A DNA stretch of 64,000 nucleotides from NCBI RefSeq assembly GCF_037975245.1, contig NC_092566.1, forward strand, positions 4,400,001 to 4,464,000. The letters are read 5' to 3'. Under the pieces are notes generated by a model, which saw only the letters and a list, made by a program, of their open reading frames with translations, was not told the DNA's origin and ran no database searches. The position numbers were made by a program, and so were the translations under genes. This document shows, in pieces, positions 37,733 through 50,800 of this stretch. This DNA is from Apostichopus japonicus. Lineage: Eukaryota > Echinodermata > Holothuroidea > Aspidochirotida > Stichopodidae. Positions within the stretch are counted from its first letter, which is position 1. The number at the start of each line of letters is the position of its first letter.

Positions 37733-37764
37733 ACCAGGGAGTTGTTTCATAACAACTCCCTGGT
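37733..37764. repeat. Perfect 14-bp-arm hairpin
   Basis: ACCAGGGAGTTGTT, a TCAT loop, and the exact complement. The same hairpin occurs at 49646-49675. A long G run follows a few bases on. Confidence 0.8.
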
Positions 37765-38465
37765 AGAACTGGGGGGGGGGGGGGGAATAATACATCTAAG
37801 GAAGAAGTATAATACTTCCCCTGACTGACGTTTAGTAGTTCAAAAAACGTTACGGCAAAACAATTTTAATCATGCAAAACTGATATATCTGATCAGCTGT
37901 CTACCATTGACATAACCACAGCAGCCTATTGAGTACTAATCTAGAGTATACTGCAGGGATGTTCGTAGACATCAACGATACCAAAAGAAGAATCTATCGT
38001 CATATATATTTTGTTGTCCTCTTAGGGAGACATTTTCGGACATTTCCCCCCTTACGAGGAAATTAGCGTTATAATTTATCTCATATGCATGACGTTTTAA
38101 AGCAATATTTATTTGACATGACATATATGTCACTTAAAGGAATAGTTTAGATTGAATATTTACGTAAACATCGGCCTTGGCTTTTGATCTTTTTTTTCAT
38201 CTTCTTCTTGATATTAGTATTTTCAAAGGTTGGGTAAGGTCGAGATTGGGTAGGGTTCGTACATGGAACATCCAAAATTAACCTCCAATGAATTAATGAA
38301 TTAATGTTGAATGACAGTAAGGTAAAGTACACCCCCCCCCCCACCACCACCGCATTCTTTGTTATAAAATGTCTCAATAAACATACAAGATTTGAACGAG
38401 AGACTAAGGTAGAGATCTTGAAGACCGAAGCAATGACATCACTCGACGTCATGAATATTCATTAT

Positions 38466-41400
38466 CTATGCTTCTACGGTCTCCATTTCTTGAAGTTCCT
38501 CTTTGTTGTCCAGTTTGAGTTTTCCTCCCATGGTGGTACCGTGTTGCCGATGACATTCCCATGCAAAATCTCGATCGCTCTGGAGAAGAGGTCCCCACTT
38601 TTCATGTGGCGAAAACATGAAACGCAAACGCTGTCGAATAATAATAATAATTAGAAAATGATAATTAGAAAATTTTATTTCAATTAAATATATGTAATAA
38701 ATAGGTAAGAAAATTATTCTTTAGTCTTCAGAGAAAAGGTACCATAGTGTATATAGTTCTGGTATCAGATTTCTTTTACTTTGCAAAACCAAAGCCTTCA
38801 ACGAGTGCTACTTGGCCTTGTTTCATATAATATTCGGTTGAGTGTGTTACTACATTCTTCCTAAAATCATAAAATATAAAAATGTTTGCTTTATATTCGA
38901 CCTCACGATATGGGATAGTTGGCAAAATGTTGTGAGAACTTTTTGAACAATGAAGGAAAATGCTGTTTTGGTTGTACGGCACAAACATGTCGCATATATT
39001 TATGTATCCCCCACCCCTTCCACCACAGTAGAAAAGGGGATACTTGGTTGCGTCCCTGACTTACTGATTCTACAGATGGTAATTATTACTGACTTCATAT
39101 AAGAAATACTACCTTTATTTTCTTATGTGTTCTAAAAAAGAAACTTTAAAAAGATTATTAAAATCGATCAACTGACGTCACGTAATGAACCCGATGAGAT
39201 AACTGCGTAGTACGTCATCACCCCAGGGATTGGTACCAGGGCAGAACATGTAATGATCCAACTGATACCTATTGCCCACGGGGGGAAGGGTCCTTTGTAG
39301 GATGGGTAGGTCCAATTGATGAAGTTGAAGATCAAAACAGTCTGAGAAATAAAGTGAGAACAAAGTGAGAACAAAACGTCAGCATAAAGTGAGAATTAAA
39401 GTACATATACTCTTAATACTGTGATATTATACTTGATCTGCGTTATTGAGATAACTGTCATGAACAACTTTCCAAAAACAGCAAATAAAAATCTGATTCC
39501 ATTTGGGAGATATCACAGATTTAATAATCCTTCAACCACAACACCGAAGACTTGATCAAATCTAAATATGCTTCAAATTATTGTATATGCTTCTATATTT
39601 ATTACAATGATCACATTCTGTAATGGAAGGAGATGAATTTTGTAATGCTGACTCTAAAATATTGAAGCTCTTGACAAAAACCCAAATCATGATCGCATGG
39701 GCTTAAATGTCGTCATATACGTTAACATTCAACCCTAGAAAATATGGAAGGGTAAAATAAATGGAAAATAAAGGCTTTGCGACCCTAGTGCCATGATGGG
39801 GACATCACAGGTTTACGAAATGACAGCTTCCAGACACGACTTTAAAACTGAGTTATCTCCCAAACGGAGTAAGATTTGTCTTAGCTGTTTGGTTTGAGTT
39901 GTTCTGCACAACGACCTCTTTGATATAAACTAAAGATGATCAATGGGTTTGTGTCCCATTCAAAATTCGCTATAGTATATGAACAGAATAATATTAGAAC
40001 TCATGGATGGACAACAAGAAAAATATCTTCTCAACGGACAACCTCAAACACTATTCGTACCTATATCTTTGCTATATGAAACAAATAGTCTTATTTAGGC
40101 TTAGACTCTATGATGATTTCATTTATGGATAGTGGGAGATGGGGTGGGTGCGTGTGAGGGGTTCGTGTGAGGGGTGCGTGTGATATGACTCAGAGTGGGA
40201 TGTTAATCTGGTGATGGGTTCATCGAGGACTTTTACAGAACGTCTTATATCAATTATCTCCATCTTCGATGGCTTAGTTATTATATTGAATCATAATATC
40301 ATGATATATATCTGTATAATTGTTGTTGAAATATGTATCTTACCGCCATAATTATCGGCGTTATAAAGCACCATTGTAAAATCCACCACCGGAAGGTGAA
40401 ATGGTCGACCCACACATTGCCTATCATGGACCGAATGTCGTTCTTAAAGCGCTGGAAACCGTAAATCCAACAAATAGAGACGGTTTCAAGAGAAGCAAAG
40501 ATCAATATCGCGATACCAATGGCTGATTGATCTATCAGACTATTCCAGTATGGTCCGGCCTGGGGGTAATAAATAATAATAATAATAATACATAATTTTT
40601 ATATAGCGCCAAACAAACTACGAAATAATTCTGGTAGCGCTTAACAAAATAATAACAATTATAACATATTATATGCTTTGTTGAAAAGATAGGTTTTGAG
40701 AGCTGATTTGAAACCGTTCACAGTATTGCACATTTTTTACCTTTCTGGAAGTGAGTTCCACAGGGGCTGAAGCGAAGTGCCATGTGGTAATGACACAAAC
40801 GAAATAAAAACGATTATGATAATAACGATGATTATGACGACGATCATGATAGGCCGATATATATTTAATGGTATCAACGATTACTTATTTAATTCATATA
40901 ACAGTTTAATTTTTATTCGCTGAACAAAATCTAGGCGACGTTAGTAAATTGATCTATTGTAATGTTTTGTAGCCTATGTAATACAATTTGTAATGCCTTT
41001 TTTCTTCTTCTTCTAAATTTATAAGAGAAATGGCGACCAATGACTTGTATTAGTTTGCTGATTGCCGAACTCACCTGTGTCGTGCATATAAGTCCCAGTA
41101 GAAATACTGTTGTGCAATATGACCCCAATATATACACTTTATAAGACTTCCATTTGTTTGGTAGTAAATCTACAATGGCCGTCACCACCGCCTCCACATC
41201 ACCAAACTTTGAACAAAGGAAAAAACATTTAAAAACTTTTTTTTTTAATTTAACTCGGTTTGATACTTATTCACCGAATTAAAGTGAGGGCGGTCTTGAA
41301 GAACTTATCATGCATAGACCCGGATGTATGACCTGATTAGTTCACTTTGGCTTCGGCTTTGAGTACAACGTTTCTGTATTGTGCCGTGTTGGACGAATCT

Positions 41401-41741
41401 AACCGTAGTAATACGACTTTACGATCCGCGTTATAGTCATTGCTGACTTTGCAACCTGCGGTCCTCTTCACAATTTTGCAAGGTCGGTAAGAGTGACTCC
41501 ATAGTTTTCCCTTTCGAGAAATCAAAACCGGGGAAAATGGGAAGGGTGAGACTTCATACCGACCGATCTACTTTCCCCCCTAATTTCTGTTATCCCTCTC
41601 TACTGAGTTAATAATAATACTTTATGAATATTATTGCTACACGGCGTTGTTATTGTGCGTTATATAAACCATACTATCTGCGTTTATCTCTAACATACAC
41701 GCACAGATTATTTTAAGCCATTCTCAATATTAATATCTCGA

Positions 41742-41823
<82 letters not shown>

Positions 41824-44800
41824 AACAAAGAGAGAGAAGAATAAAAGTAAAGAATGAGCATAGCTGACCGTGGAATCTAAGGCCAAAGAGATAAGCATGA
41901 GGAAGAACAAAACGGACCAGACCGGTGATAAGGGTAACAACGCTATCGCTTCAGGATACACGATGAAAGCCAACCCGTAACCTTGAAAATACGAGAGAGA
42001 GAAGGGTAACGTTATTTTTTATATATTTGTAAACCTTATTCAATAACAAACTAGCCTTGTAAGGCCAACGTGATAACTACATTATTCCAACCCCCTTTTT
42101 TTATTGGGGGGGGAGGGAGGGGGTCACAATATTTTGACACCATGCTCAATTGTTAAAAGTTAAAGGACGTATCACATACGGTAGATGGAAGAGCAAGATA
42201 CTAGTTATAGCCTACTTCAGTCTGACAAAATCCACAATTAAAGGAATGATCAAATTGTAGATTAAAAAAAATTAAAAGACATCGAAGGGTTTTTGCAATG
42301 AAACAAAGGAAAGTTGACAATAAGCTTGTAGGACATGAACCTTTCATTATTTGACAAAACATTCTTTCGTTATAACCTCATATATGCTATATATACTCAT
42401 CATGTGTAAATGTGATATAGCATACCCAGTCAAATACATCATATCCGATGCATCAGTTTGAGCCAACCTTTCCAAAAAATCGCATAATTTAACTTTCCCG
42501 CTTCCTACAGTTTTCATTAAAGTATTTATAATACGTCATGCGTTGTTCTGTTATTTTGCAAAATGTCTTATCAGGTCATGTAACATTAACATCATTGAAT
42601 ATCCTATTAGCATACCGAGAAACTTATCTGAATGCAACTAGTATATATATAACCGTTATGAGACAGTGCTATTAACCATTCTAGTCCAATCCAGATTGTT
42701 TTTGTCCCACACAATAAATGGTGTGGATCTTTAATGTGTAAGACTTTGAATATTATCATCAACAAGGTGTTCAATGAACCCCCCCCCCCCTCAATGATCA
42801 CGACACGACGCAACTCGCCTGTTGTAAACAAGGAAACTCGGACACCGTTTGTTCGAACGCATGAATTTGGTGATTGACGTAGTGCAGGCAAATAGGCAAA
42901 ACGAGCGACTTGAAGTTAGCACTCATATTTTCGCAGCAAATACACTCTCGTGTGTACACGCACAGGTGATTGCCTATTATATATTGCGTACATATCGCGA
43001 ACGTATATGGTTGGTTGGCCACAGTGGACACAATTCGGGAATTTATGCCGACATAAATGAGATTTAATGCAGACATTAAAGGCGATATCGCTCGTAGACT
43101 TTTTTTTGAGGGCGCTGGCATTTTCGAGGTTTCAGCGAGGTTTAATGGGACCCCGAAAACTCACGTGACCTCGGTGGCAAATTTAGATCAGTGAATAGCA
43201 CAGGCAAGCGTATGCGTAACAAGCCCGTACCCATGCACACATAATGTTATAACACAGCACTTCAGATTACTGTACTGTTTACCGCAAAGGATTTTCGTAC
43301 GCGATAGTTTGTTGTTTGTGTGCCTTTTGAGTAAAGAATACTGTACGATTTTCGTACAAATACATTCGATTAGACTAGAGTATAGTGACAATCATGGAAA
43401 AGGGATCAGGGCAAGGAGAATCGGGCGAAAGAAAACGACCTCATCCTGGAACGAGCGTAGGTTCAAGTGGAGGAAAGCCATTGTTGCATGGACCTGACAA
43501 AAACAGCAGTGCAAAGGAACAACAGCGACGAAGAGATGCCACGAAGATCTATCTTCTACGTTCCTACGTAAACTGGCAAATGGAGAAAGAACTCTACAAA
43601 CATGTCCACGATTTGACTTCTGTTAGCAACGCAGATTTCGCAGAACATTTGCTTCAGGATCACACAAAATGGTAATGATTTGCTAAGCTAGGCTAAAACT
43701 GTATAGGGTAATAATAGTACATAGTAGTACTACAGGGTATTGTCCTAGGTAACTGTCAGTATTGCGAAGTACAGAAAACTGCAAAGTTCGGACACCCCTA
43801 AGAAATACACAATTTCACCATGATAACCTACAAGCGAAAGCCAATATCACTAAAAACTAGGAAGCTACAGTTATTTCCTCTCCAAAATGACCCGTGCGCA
43901 AGTATGTACGTACATATCTGTCAATAAAATGAAGATAGTTTTGGGGGTATTTTAAGGCTTAGGTGTTCGAACTTCGCAGTGTCTATGCTATTGTATTTTT
44001 AACATACATGATTTGATGAGCCTAGAGGCTTTGTAACTAGGCCTATCATTCATTATTTTCCCAATGGACCTAGCGTATGCTAACCTTATCATACTTATCC
44101 TAGCACAAAATAGCAGTAAGTTGTATTACTGAGTCATCATCATCACTGTTTGTGAATGCTTGTCATGAGGATACTGTATAGGCCGTAGCTATTCTTACGA
44201 CTAGTCGTAACAATTATTTATAAACTATTCTTACGACAAAGGCAAATTCAAGTGCAGTAAAGTAAATAAAGCAACTGCGCATGTAGTAGGGGTAACCCTA
44301 ACCCTAAACATAACCCTAAACCTCAATCCTAACCCTAACCGGAAGTTATTGTTACTCCTCGTCGTAAAATTAGTACTCCTAATCATAAAAATAGCAACTG
44401 CCCATGCGTAGTCGGAAATTATTCTTACAACTAGTCGTAAGAATAGCCACTTTGTACTGTATACAGTTAAAAATTAAAATATCCTTCCTAAAGAAGACTG
44501 ACAGGGACTGGGGGTCTTTAGTTTCACTCCTCATATTTATGCCATGGAAAGCTGGGCCTTCTCATCACCAAAAAGTAAACTGTTTTTTTGCCTCAACAAA
44601 TTGATGGAAATATATTTTCTAACCACTAGGCCTAGGTGATCTGTTCATCCCCACCCCTCCAGGTTCTAAATTGTTATCAGCTGTCCTTGTTTGAGGAATA
44701 ATTCTTGTGAATGAGCATTTGAAAGAAAAGCCTCACCTATGCCCAGTCATAATTAACTAGGCATATAACATAGGACTAAGGCCTATAGTATTAGTAATAA

Positions 44801-47800
44801 GTATCTGAATTTAGTGTTCATAGTAACTGTATTCCCTAATTTTGTAATATACACCAGTGAGGAAGGCCTACTGTGCTGTACAAGTACAACCACATGGACC
44901 TGCAATTTTTCCTATAAAAATAATGCATCTACTGTACATAATAATTTAGAATCACTACTAACTGATTCACATGTTTTCACACCGCTGCGTATGCAACTAG
45001 ACCTTATGTTTTTCTAAGGTCAGCCACAGCCAGCATATATGCAATCAAGTTTTAATGGTTCATTTGGGCAACAGGGTGTTATACTGTTATCTACTGACTG
45101 TCTGTCCAATATTCCAGCAATCATGTGTACATTTCTGTGTTTGGGATTTTTGAAGGAACCCAACTGCTATGCAAGAAATTAGGTAAATTAGCCTCACAAA
45201 TTGAGGGACCATATTAGTACATATAGCTATACCTTTATAAACCTTTATATAGCCATGCCTGGAGGTAAGAAAGTACCAGTTTTTTTTGTGTAGGCCTGAT
45301 GCTCATACTTTATGATGCTGTGCTAAGTTATCATATTTTTTATATATAGTCAGTACTATGCTTGTTTTTGTTCAGCTTCTTGTGAATGATCTGATGTTTA
45401 GTGTTCAAAAATTATAATATCTATTAAATTTGGTGGCCGAAACTATCTCTTGTGGAGAGTAATCTAGCGTTAAATTAATGGTAGTCTGAAATCAAGCTAT
45501 TCATGTAAACAGGAATTTTTCACAATGGTGTCATGGAGTAAGCTAGCATCTCAATTCTCACTCATGAAACCAACTGCTCACATAAACAGGAAGTTTACAC
45601 AGTAGGTAAATAATGAGTGTGCATCAAACTTTGATCAAAAGACTGGACATCTTTTAGCGATATGAAACCAATCAGTTCACTAAGACAGGAAGTTTACATA
45701 GTAAATTTTACATTGACATGTGAGCTCAAGTTGTTGGGCAAGCAGTTGGGCAACACAGAATTACCCTTACAATTCTTGAAAGGTACCGCGGTTTATGGAT
45801 ATGTTGAAGAAGAGTATGAAAGAATATCACATCCTTATCTGGGTTTAAATCAATGTGGGTTAACAATATGTTATTATTGAAATCTGCCTAAGTGTTTGTT
45901 TGTTACTTTTCTCTTTCATATTTTTTCTTGGGTAGGTATGATAAAAACATGTATGTTTGTAATGATTTGGTCATTACCAGATTCATTACGCATACAATTA
46001 AGCTTGGGGTGTACAGTAAAATTACTATTTCAGTTATATGATTTACAGACAATTTTTTTTGTTTCATTGTATAGGTTTCAAATGCATCTTTTCCGGAAAG
46101 ATGCTGAAAGTCAAACAGAGGCATTCTCAGCGGCTGTCACCACAGAAAGATCAGTTGACACTCAGAAAGGAGAAGGTAAATTTATGTTTATCCTTGCATG
46201 AATTACAGACTGGAAGAGCGGTGCTAATCTTATCTGATCTGGTGTGATCAGAAAAATAATACAATTTCATTCTCATTAAATTCCAAAAGAAAAGAAAAGA
46301 TGGTAGCATATTGCTCATCCACTAAAAAGCATACATGTGTATGAGAATTTATAAAAGTAAGTGGGCCTGATATTATCAGGATCTTCTTTAGAGGCAAACT
46401 GACTAGTAACAGTAAATTCAAGAGACACAATAGAGCCTGGAACAGAGAGGACATGGTGAACACAAAGAAAGAAGTTAATGGTGTATTGAACAAAAGGAGT
46501 CAGTGAAAGCAGAGGTATTTAGATAAACTGTGGAGTACAAAGCGAGGATTAAGTAAGGAGAGAGGGCGAATAAACTATAGCAGAATACAGAGATGGAGCA
46601 GGATAAAGTTAGTCATGTCCTTCCTGTATACTGAGCCCATTCAGTGGAATGGTGCTAGGGCACTCCGTCCACTCTTTCTATCTCTGCTGTGGTGTACTGT
46701 GTCTGAGATGGTTAGTCTACGAAGTTAGTTACCTGTTGGGACATGTCTTTAATGGTATGATTGGGGAGCTGAAAGTGTTCCCCTACTGGAGTCTCCATTT
46801 TCATGGTATTGACTTGTGACTAGAACTGCTTCTTGAGGGTGGTCTTGGTTTCACCAACATACTTGTAACTTCAATGTCCTCTAAACTCAATGACACCATT
46901 TAAATTGAAATATCAGTTTCCAGTGCTGCATAAGTGTGATAAGTTCTAAACAAAAGGTACTGTATATTTTTAGTCACAGCCATAGAAGCTATAGCAGGAT
47001 ACTTGCAATCTAGTAACTATTGTTTTATGTAATCTCTACAGATACTTCTGATCCAGTTACTTCAACACCTCTCAAGAAGCCATCTGCCAATGTTCTGTCC
47101 AATGTCACCAGTAGGATTAGATATGGAGCAGCATGGGAGAGAAACCTCAGACTATATGAATACACATTGCCACATTTACATGATCCTGAACAAAAGAGAT
47201 CATACATACGGCAGGGGCAAGCACTTTTCCCAGACTTTTGTTGACAGGTTGTGCGACATTCACAAACGTTGGATTAGCAGCTAATGATACATCTGCATCA
47301 CCAGATTGAGATAAATTGCTTTCGTCCATTTTGTTCGATAGTAGCTATGACTGTGAATCAGGAGCTTGGCCACCCTCTAAGTCAAGGTGGGCAAGGTTGG
47401 GGAAATTCAATCAAGGAGTAACAATCAGAGAATGGCCAGCTTTATATTGTATATAGACCTACACGCACAGCGTGTATAAATATCTGTATCGGTTTATTTA
47501 TACTGGTGTTCATTTCCGTTGCCAGGAGGGGATATGATTTGAACGTGGGGGAGGGTGTGGGGGGTGGGGAGGGGGTCCCATTTGAAGTGTCCAAACGATG
47601 CTAATCTTTACATCTATCTTCTTGAATCACATGTACCCCCTATCGACACGATCAATCAGTCCTGTCTCTCACCTCCTCTCATGCACTGGTGTATTTATTT
47701 CCTGGCAAGATAACAGTTAGGCATAGTAAGGGTCAGAGGTCATCACAACTTAAAGAGTTGTGCGAGTCCCTGTGGTCTCTTACATCCTGGTAGCAGTAGA

Positions 47801-50800
47801 GAGAAGAAGCCTAATAGATCAGAAACCATAACCATCTTCTGTTGTGTCTTATTTTCCAGCATCCTTGAAACATTATATCTTTCCCCTTTGATTTGTTGAT
47901 GTCATAAAGCTGTATTTATGTTGTGCATTATTTAATTCCAGTATTTAGATTGTATATTCTTCTTGTGTATTTGACAGTATCCCAGTGATCTCCATTTTTC
48001 TGCTCTTGGTTTTTTTTTCTCTGTACTTTCATATCATATCTATCTCTACCCATAGCCTCCATCTCCACATTTTCTTTACTTTCTTCCTCCATCCCTTCAT
48101 CTGTCTTTCACTCTTTCTTTTTTTACCTCTTTCCTCCCCTCTGTTTACCCTGTATGTTTTAGTTTGCCAACTCCCCCCCCCCCCGCATCTCACCCCCAAA
48201 AAAGTTCACAAGGTTGACAAGTCTCCCCGTGCTAGTCCCAAGCTATACACCCTTGTTGTGGTGACCATTCAATATACTTTGCGGATCAAATGGAAAGCCC
48301 CACCCCCACCCCTTATTCCCAGTGTAATGAATCGGCAAATGGAAGATTATTCGGAGTTGTTCGTGATGGTTCAATGATCTTATAGTCAGGCATAGGTCTA
48401 TATGGTTCTCTTTGTCCTTCATTGCCGTCGAAGTTTGAAATGAATTAATCGTGCTAGGAACTTCCGGGCAATGTTTAATTTTCTGTGGCAAGAAAAAAAG
48501 CTTTCCCCAGTCTCTCCTGGTTGACTATATAGAGCCTGTACGCCTATATGGTCACACAATAGTATAGATAAGTATGATCCATGCAGACAGCTAGTATATA
48601 TTTTTTTAAATTCAATCCAATTTCAGTTAAAGTTTCGAGTTGTAATTCGAGTCAGTCGAGATGAGGTGCCCCATGGTGGAGCTGGGTAACCCACCCCAAC
48701 CCCGTTGCCGACTTTTTGGCATTTCGTTGGGAGCCGTTCGGAACAAGAAGCAGGAGAGTCAATTCTGGGAGTACAGTACGCTGGAAAGCAATACACTGAC
48801 GTGATTTAGAAAAAAAAGTTTTTTGCTTTGACGGCCGATGCTCAGCGAGACACTTTTCAATGGAAATAACTATTAGTTTATTGTTCATGTACTTATTCCC
48901 TTTTTGCCAATCCTTTCTAAAGAGGGTGGAGCCGCCCCTTATGGCAACGTATTTTCCTTCCCTTTTCCGTTCAATTTTCGTTATTTTTTAATTCGGGTCA
49001 AGGGGTGCAAGGACAGGGTTTACGTGCACCGGTTAGGAGGACGGGGTGCAGCTAGGGCAAGTGCTCTGTGATCGCCTAAAGGGCCCGTTGCCAGGAGTCC
49101 AAAAATAATTAAATATACATATTTATCTATATATGGTATATGACATAAAATGCTTTGTCTTACCCTCCTGATATATAACTAAAATTTATATATAAAATAC
49201 AATGTAAGCTGTGACTCTGTCTATGTATAATTAATACCTATATTGGCTGAAATACCAATTGTTCACACATGACAGACTTGACTTTACGTTTGATACCCAA
49301 TTTTGTAATCACTTCAGTCAATTTTTTCACTCATTCGCGTTTGTCTTTTTGTGACACCAGTCAGCGTGAATCAGACATAAAGTTCATAACTATTAGTTTC
49401 TTGAGCTGTTTCTTGACTTCGACTGCTCACCATGTAGGCCTAAAAGAGTAAAAGAGTAAAAGCAGGGAACTGCTAGAGTCTAGAGTAGCAGCTCCCTGGT
49501 CAAACTATTACGCCTGATGCAAAGCTCGACCGTAACCTATACTGTACAGCCCATTAGTTGTGAAAAGTTCTGAACGTAAAACAAAGCGCAGAGTTTTGTA
49601 TCACACAACACACACGAAAACGCGGCGTAATACCGCATACTACTGACCAGGGAGTTGTTCCATAACAACTCCCTGTACTGCCACAGACAAGAAACTATGC
49701 AGGAATTTCGCCAAGGCCACCGTTCAAGTAATCGAACCCGTTTATTGCTTACTAGCCGTAAATACTGGATTGCTGAGAAATTACGAGACAACAGCGACGA
49801 ACCGGTAGAGGGTAGTATTGATATTATTTTTGAATCGGGTGGTGTGAAGGACAGAATTTACGAGGAAATTACGAGCGATCCCACCTTTAATTCTGAGCCA
49901 ATCAGGAGGCAGTTTTATAAGTATAGGCCTACATGAAATGGATTTTATGCCCTCATAAAATCGGTTTTATGCTAGCATATATTCGATATAATGCCAGTAT
50001 ATATTTTGAAAATCCTGAAGGAATTGATCTTGGTCGTTCACACGAGTCATATTAGGGGTAAAGGCAAACAAGCTTACAACAAGCTTAGGCCTAACGTTAG
50101 ACGCTTTCTTGCCATGGATATAGCCTAACAATGCTCGGGGCTAACCCTATACTATAGTCTATAGGCTAGTATCCTATAGGCTTAGAGAAACTGGTGACGA
50201 TCGGTATTTAAAAACCAGCGCCGTGATTCATTTCTAACAAAAGCAGCGATTGTCTGTTGAAGAATTGTTGTCGGATGTGGGTAATTTGTTGTCGGATGCG
50301 GCCGAAATTGTTGTCGGAAGTGAATATATGCAGACATATATTCCTGCTCTCTCGTTGGTCGAATATATGTCAGCATTAAATCGAATATATGCCAGCATTA
50401 AATCGAATATATGTTGGCATAAATTCCCGAATTTTGTCCACTGTGGCCAACCATAAACGTATACAGCCTACTATGCCATGCCCAGTTGGTATACGTACAT
50501 AGCGTTGCACATAATACATTCACATTCAAACTGCACAGTTCATAAACTGTTCTTCGAAATCGCTGAAATAAAAACTAAACTAAAAACAACGAATAGTCTG
50601 CTGTTCAAACTTATCTTGTGTTACACAAAGACCACGAAACCACGAAACTACTACACATATGGCGGCTTAAGGAGTTTTTAAAAACATATCTCATTTATAG
50701 GAAATTTCATCGAAAATTAAGGAAGAAATTAGTCTGTATACAAACGCGGTTTTTGTTGTGGTTACTGTAGGTACTGTACGAAGCGTGGGTTATGTCGCAA

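Larger units (their letters stand above)
33193..38465. other. Convergent intergenic gap, fucosyltransferase 3' end and SLC6 3' end
   Basis: Poly(A) signal candidates for the fucosyltransferase are at 33927 and 33980. The rest holds homopolymer runs (34879 G, 36361 C, 36980 C, 37770 G, 38331 C), a small minisatellite and a hairpin. No coding frame recognised. Confidence 0.45.
43001..50460. mobile_element. Candidate large DNA-transposon-like unit bounded by an inverted repeat
   Basis: Sequence at 43001-43055 (TATGGTTGG, CCACAGTGGACA, AATTCGGGAATTTATGCC) recurs inverted at about 50408-50460. Next to both ends are short repeats of TTTAATGC(C/A/T)(G/A)(G/A)CAT type: one or two on the left, several on the right (50330-50420, with further copies near 49960-50000). 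Subterminal repeats of this kind are common in DNA transposons. The unit encloses the 193-aa nested gene and the 79-codon frame. No target duplication and no recognised transposase were found, so two independent insertions of one MITE remain possible. Confidence 0.4.

Noticed and set aside
39162-39176. Stop codon after SLRDVS as the end of SLC6
   Set aside because: A phase-0 GTCAGT donor before it joins exon 38466-38630, giving the usual GSLRDRLRF...WGPLL continuation and a normal total length.
44287-44340. True telomere or chromosome end
   Set aside because: Only a few degenerate CCCTAA units inside an inverted-repeat element, with genes on both sides.
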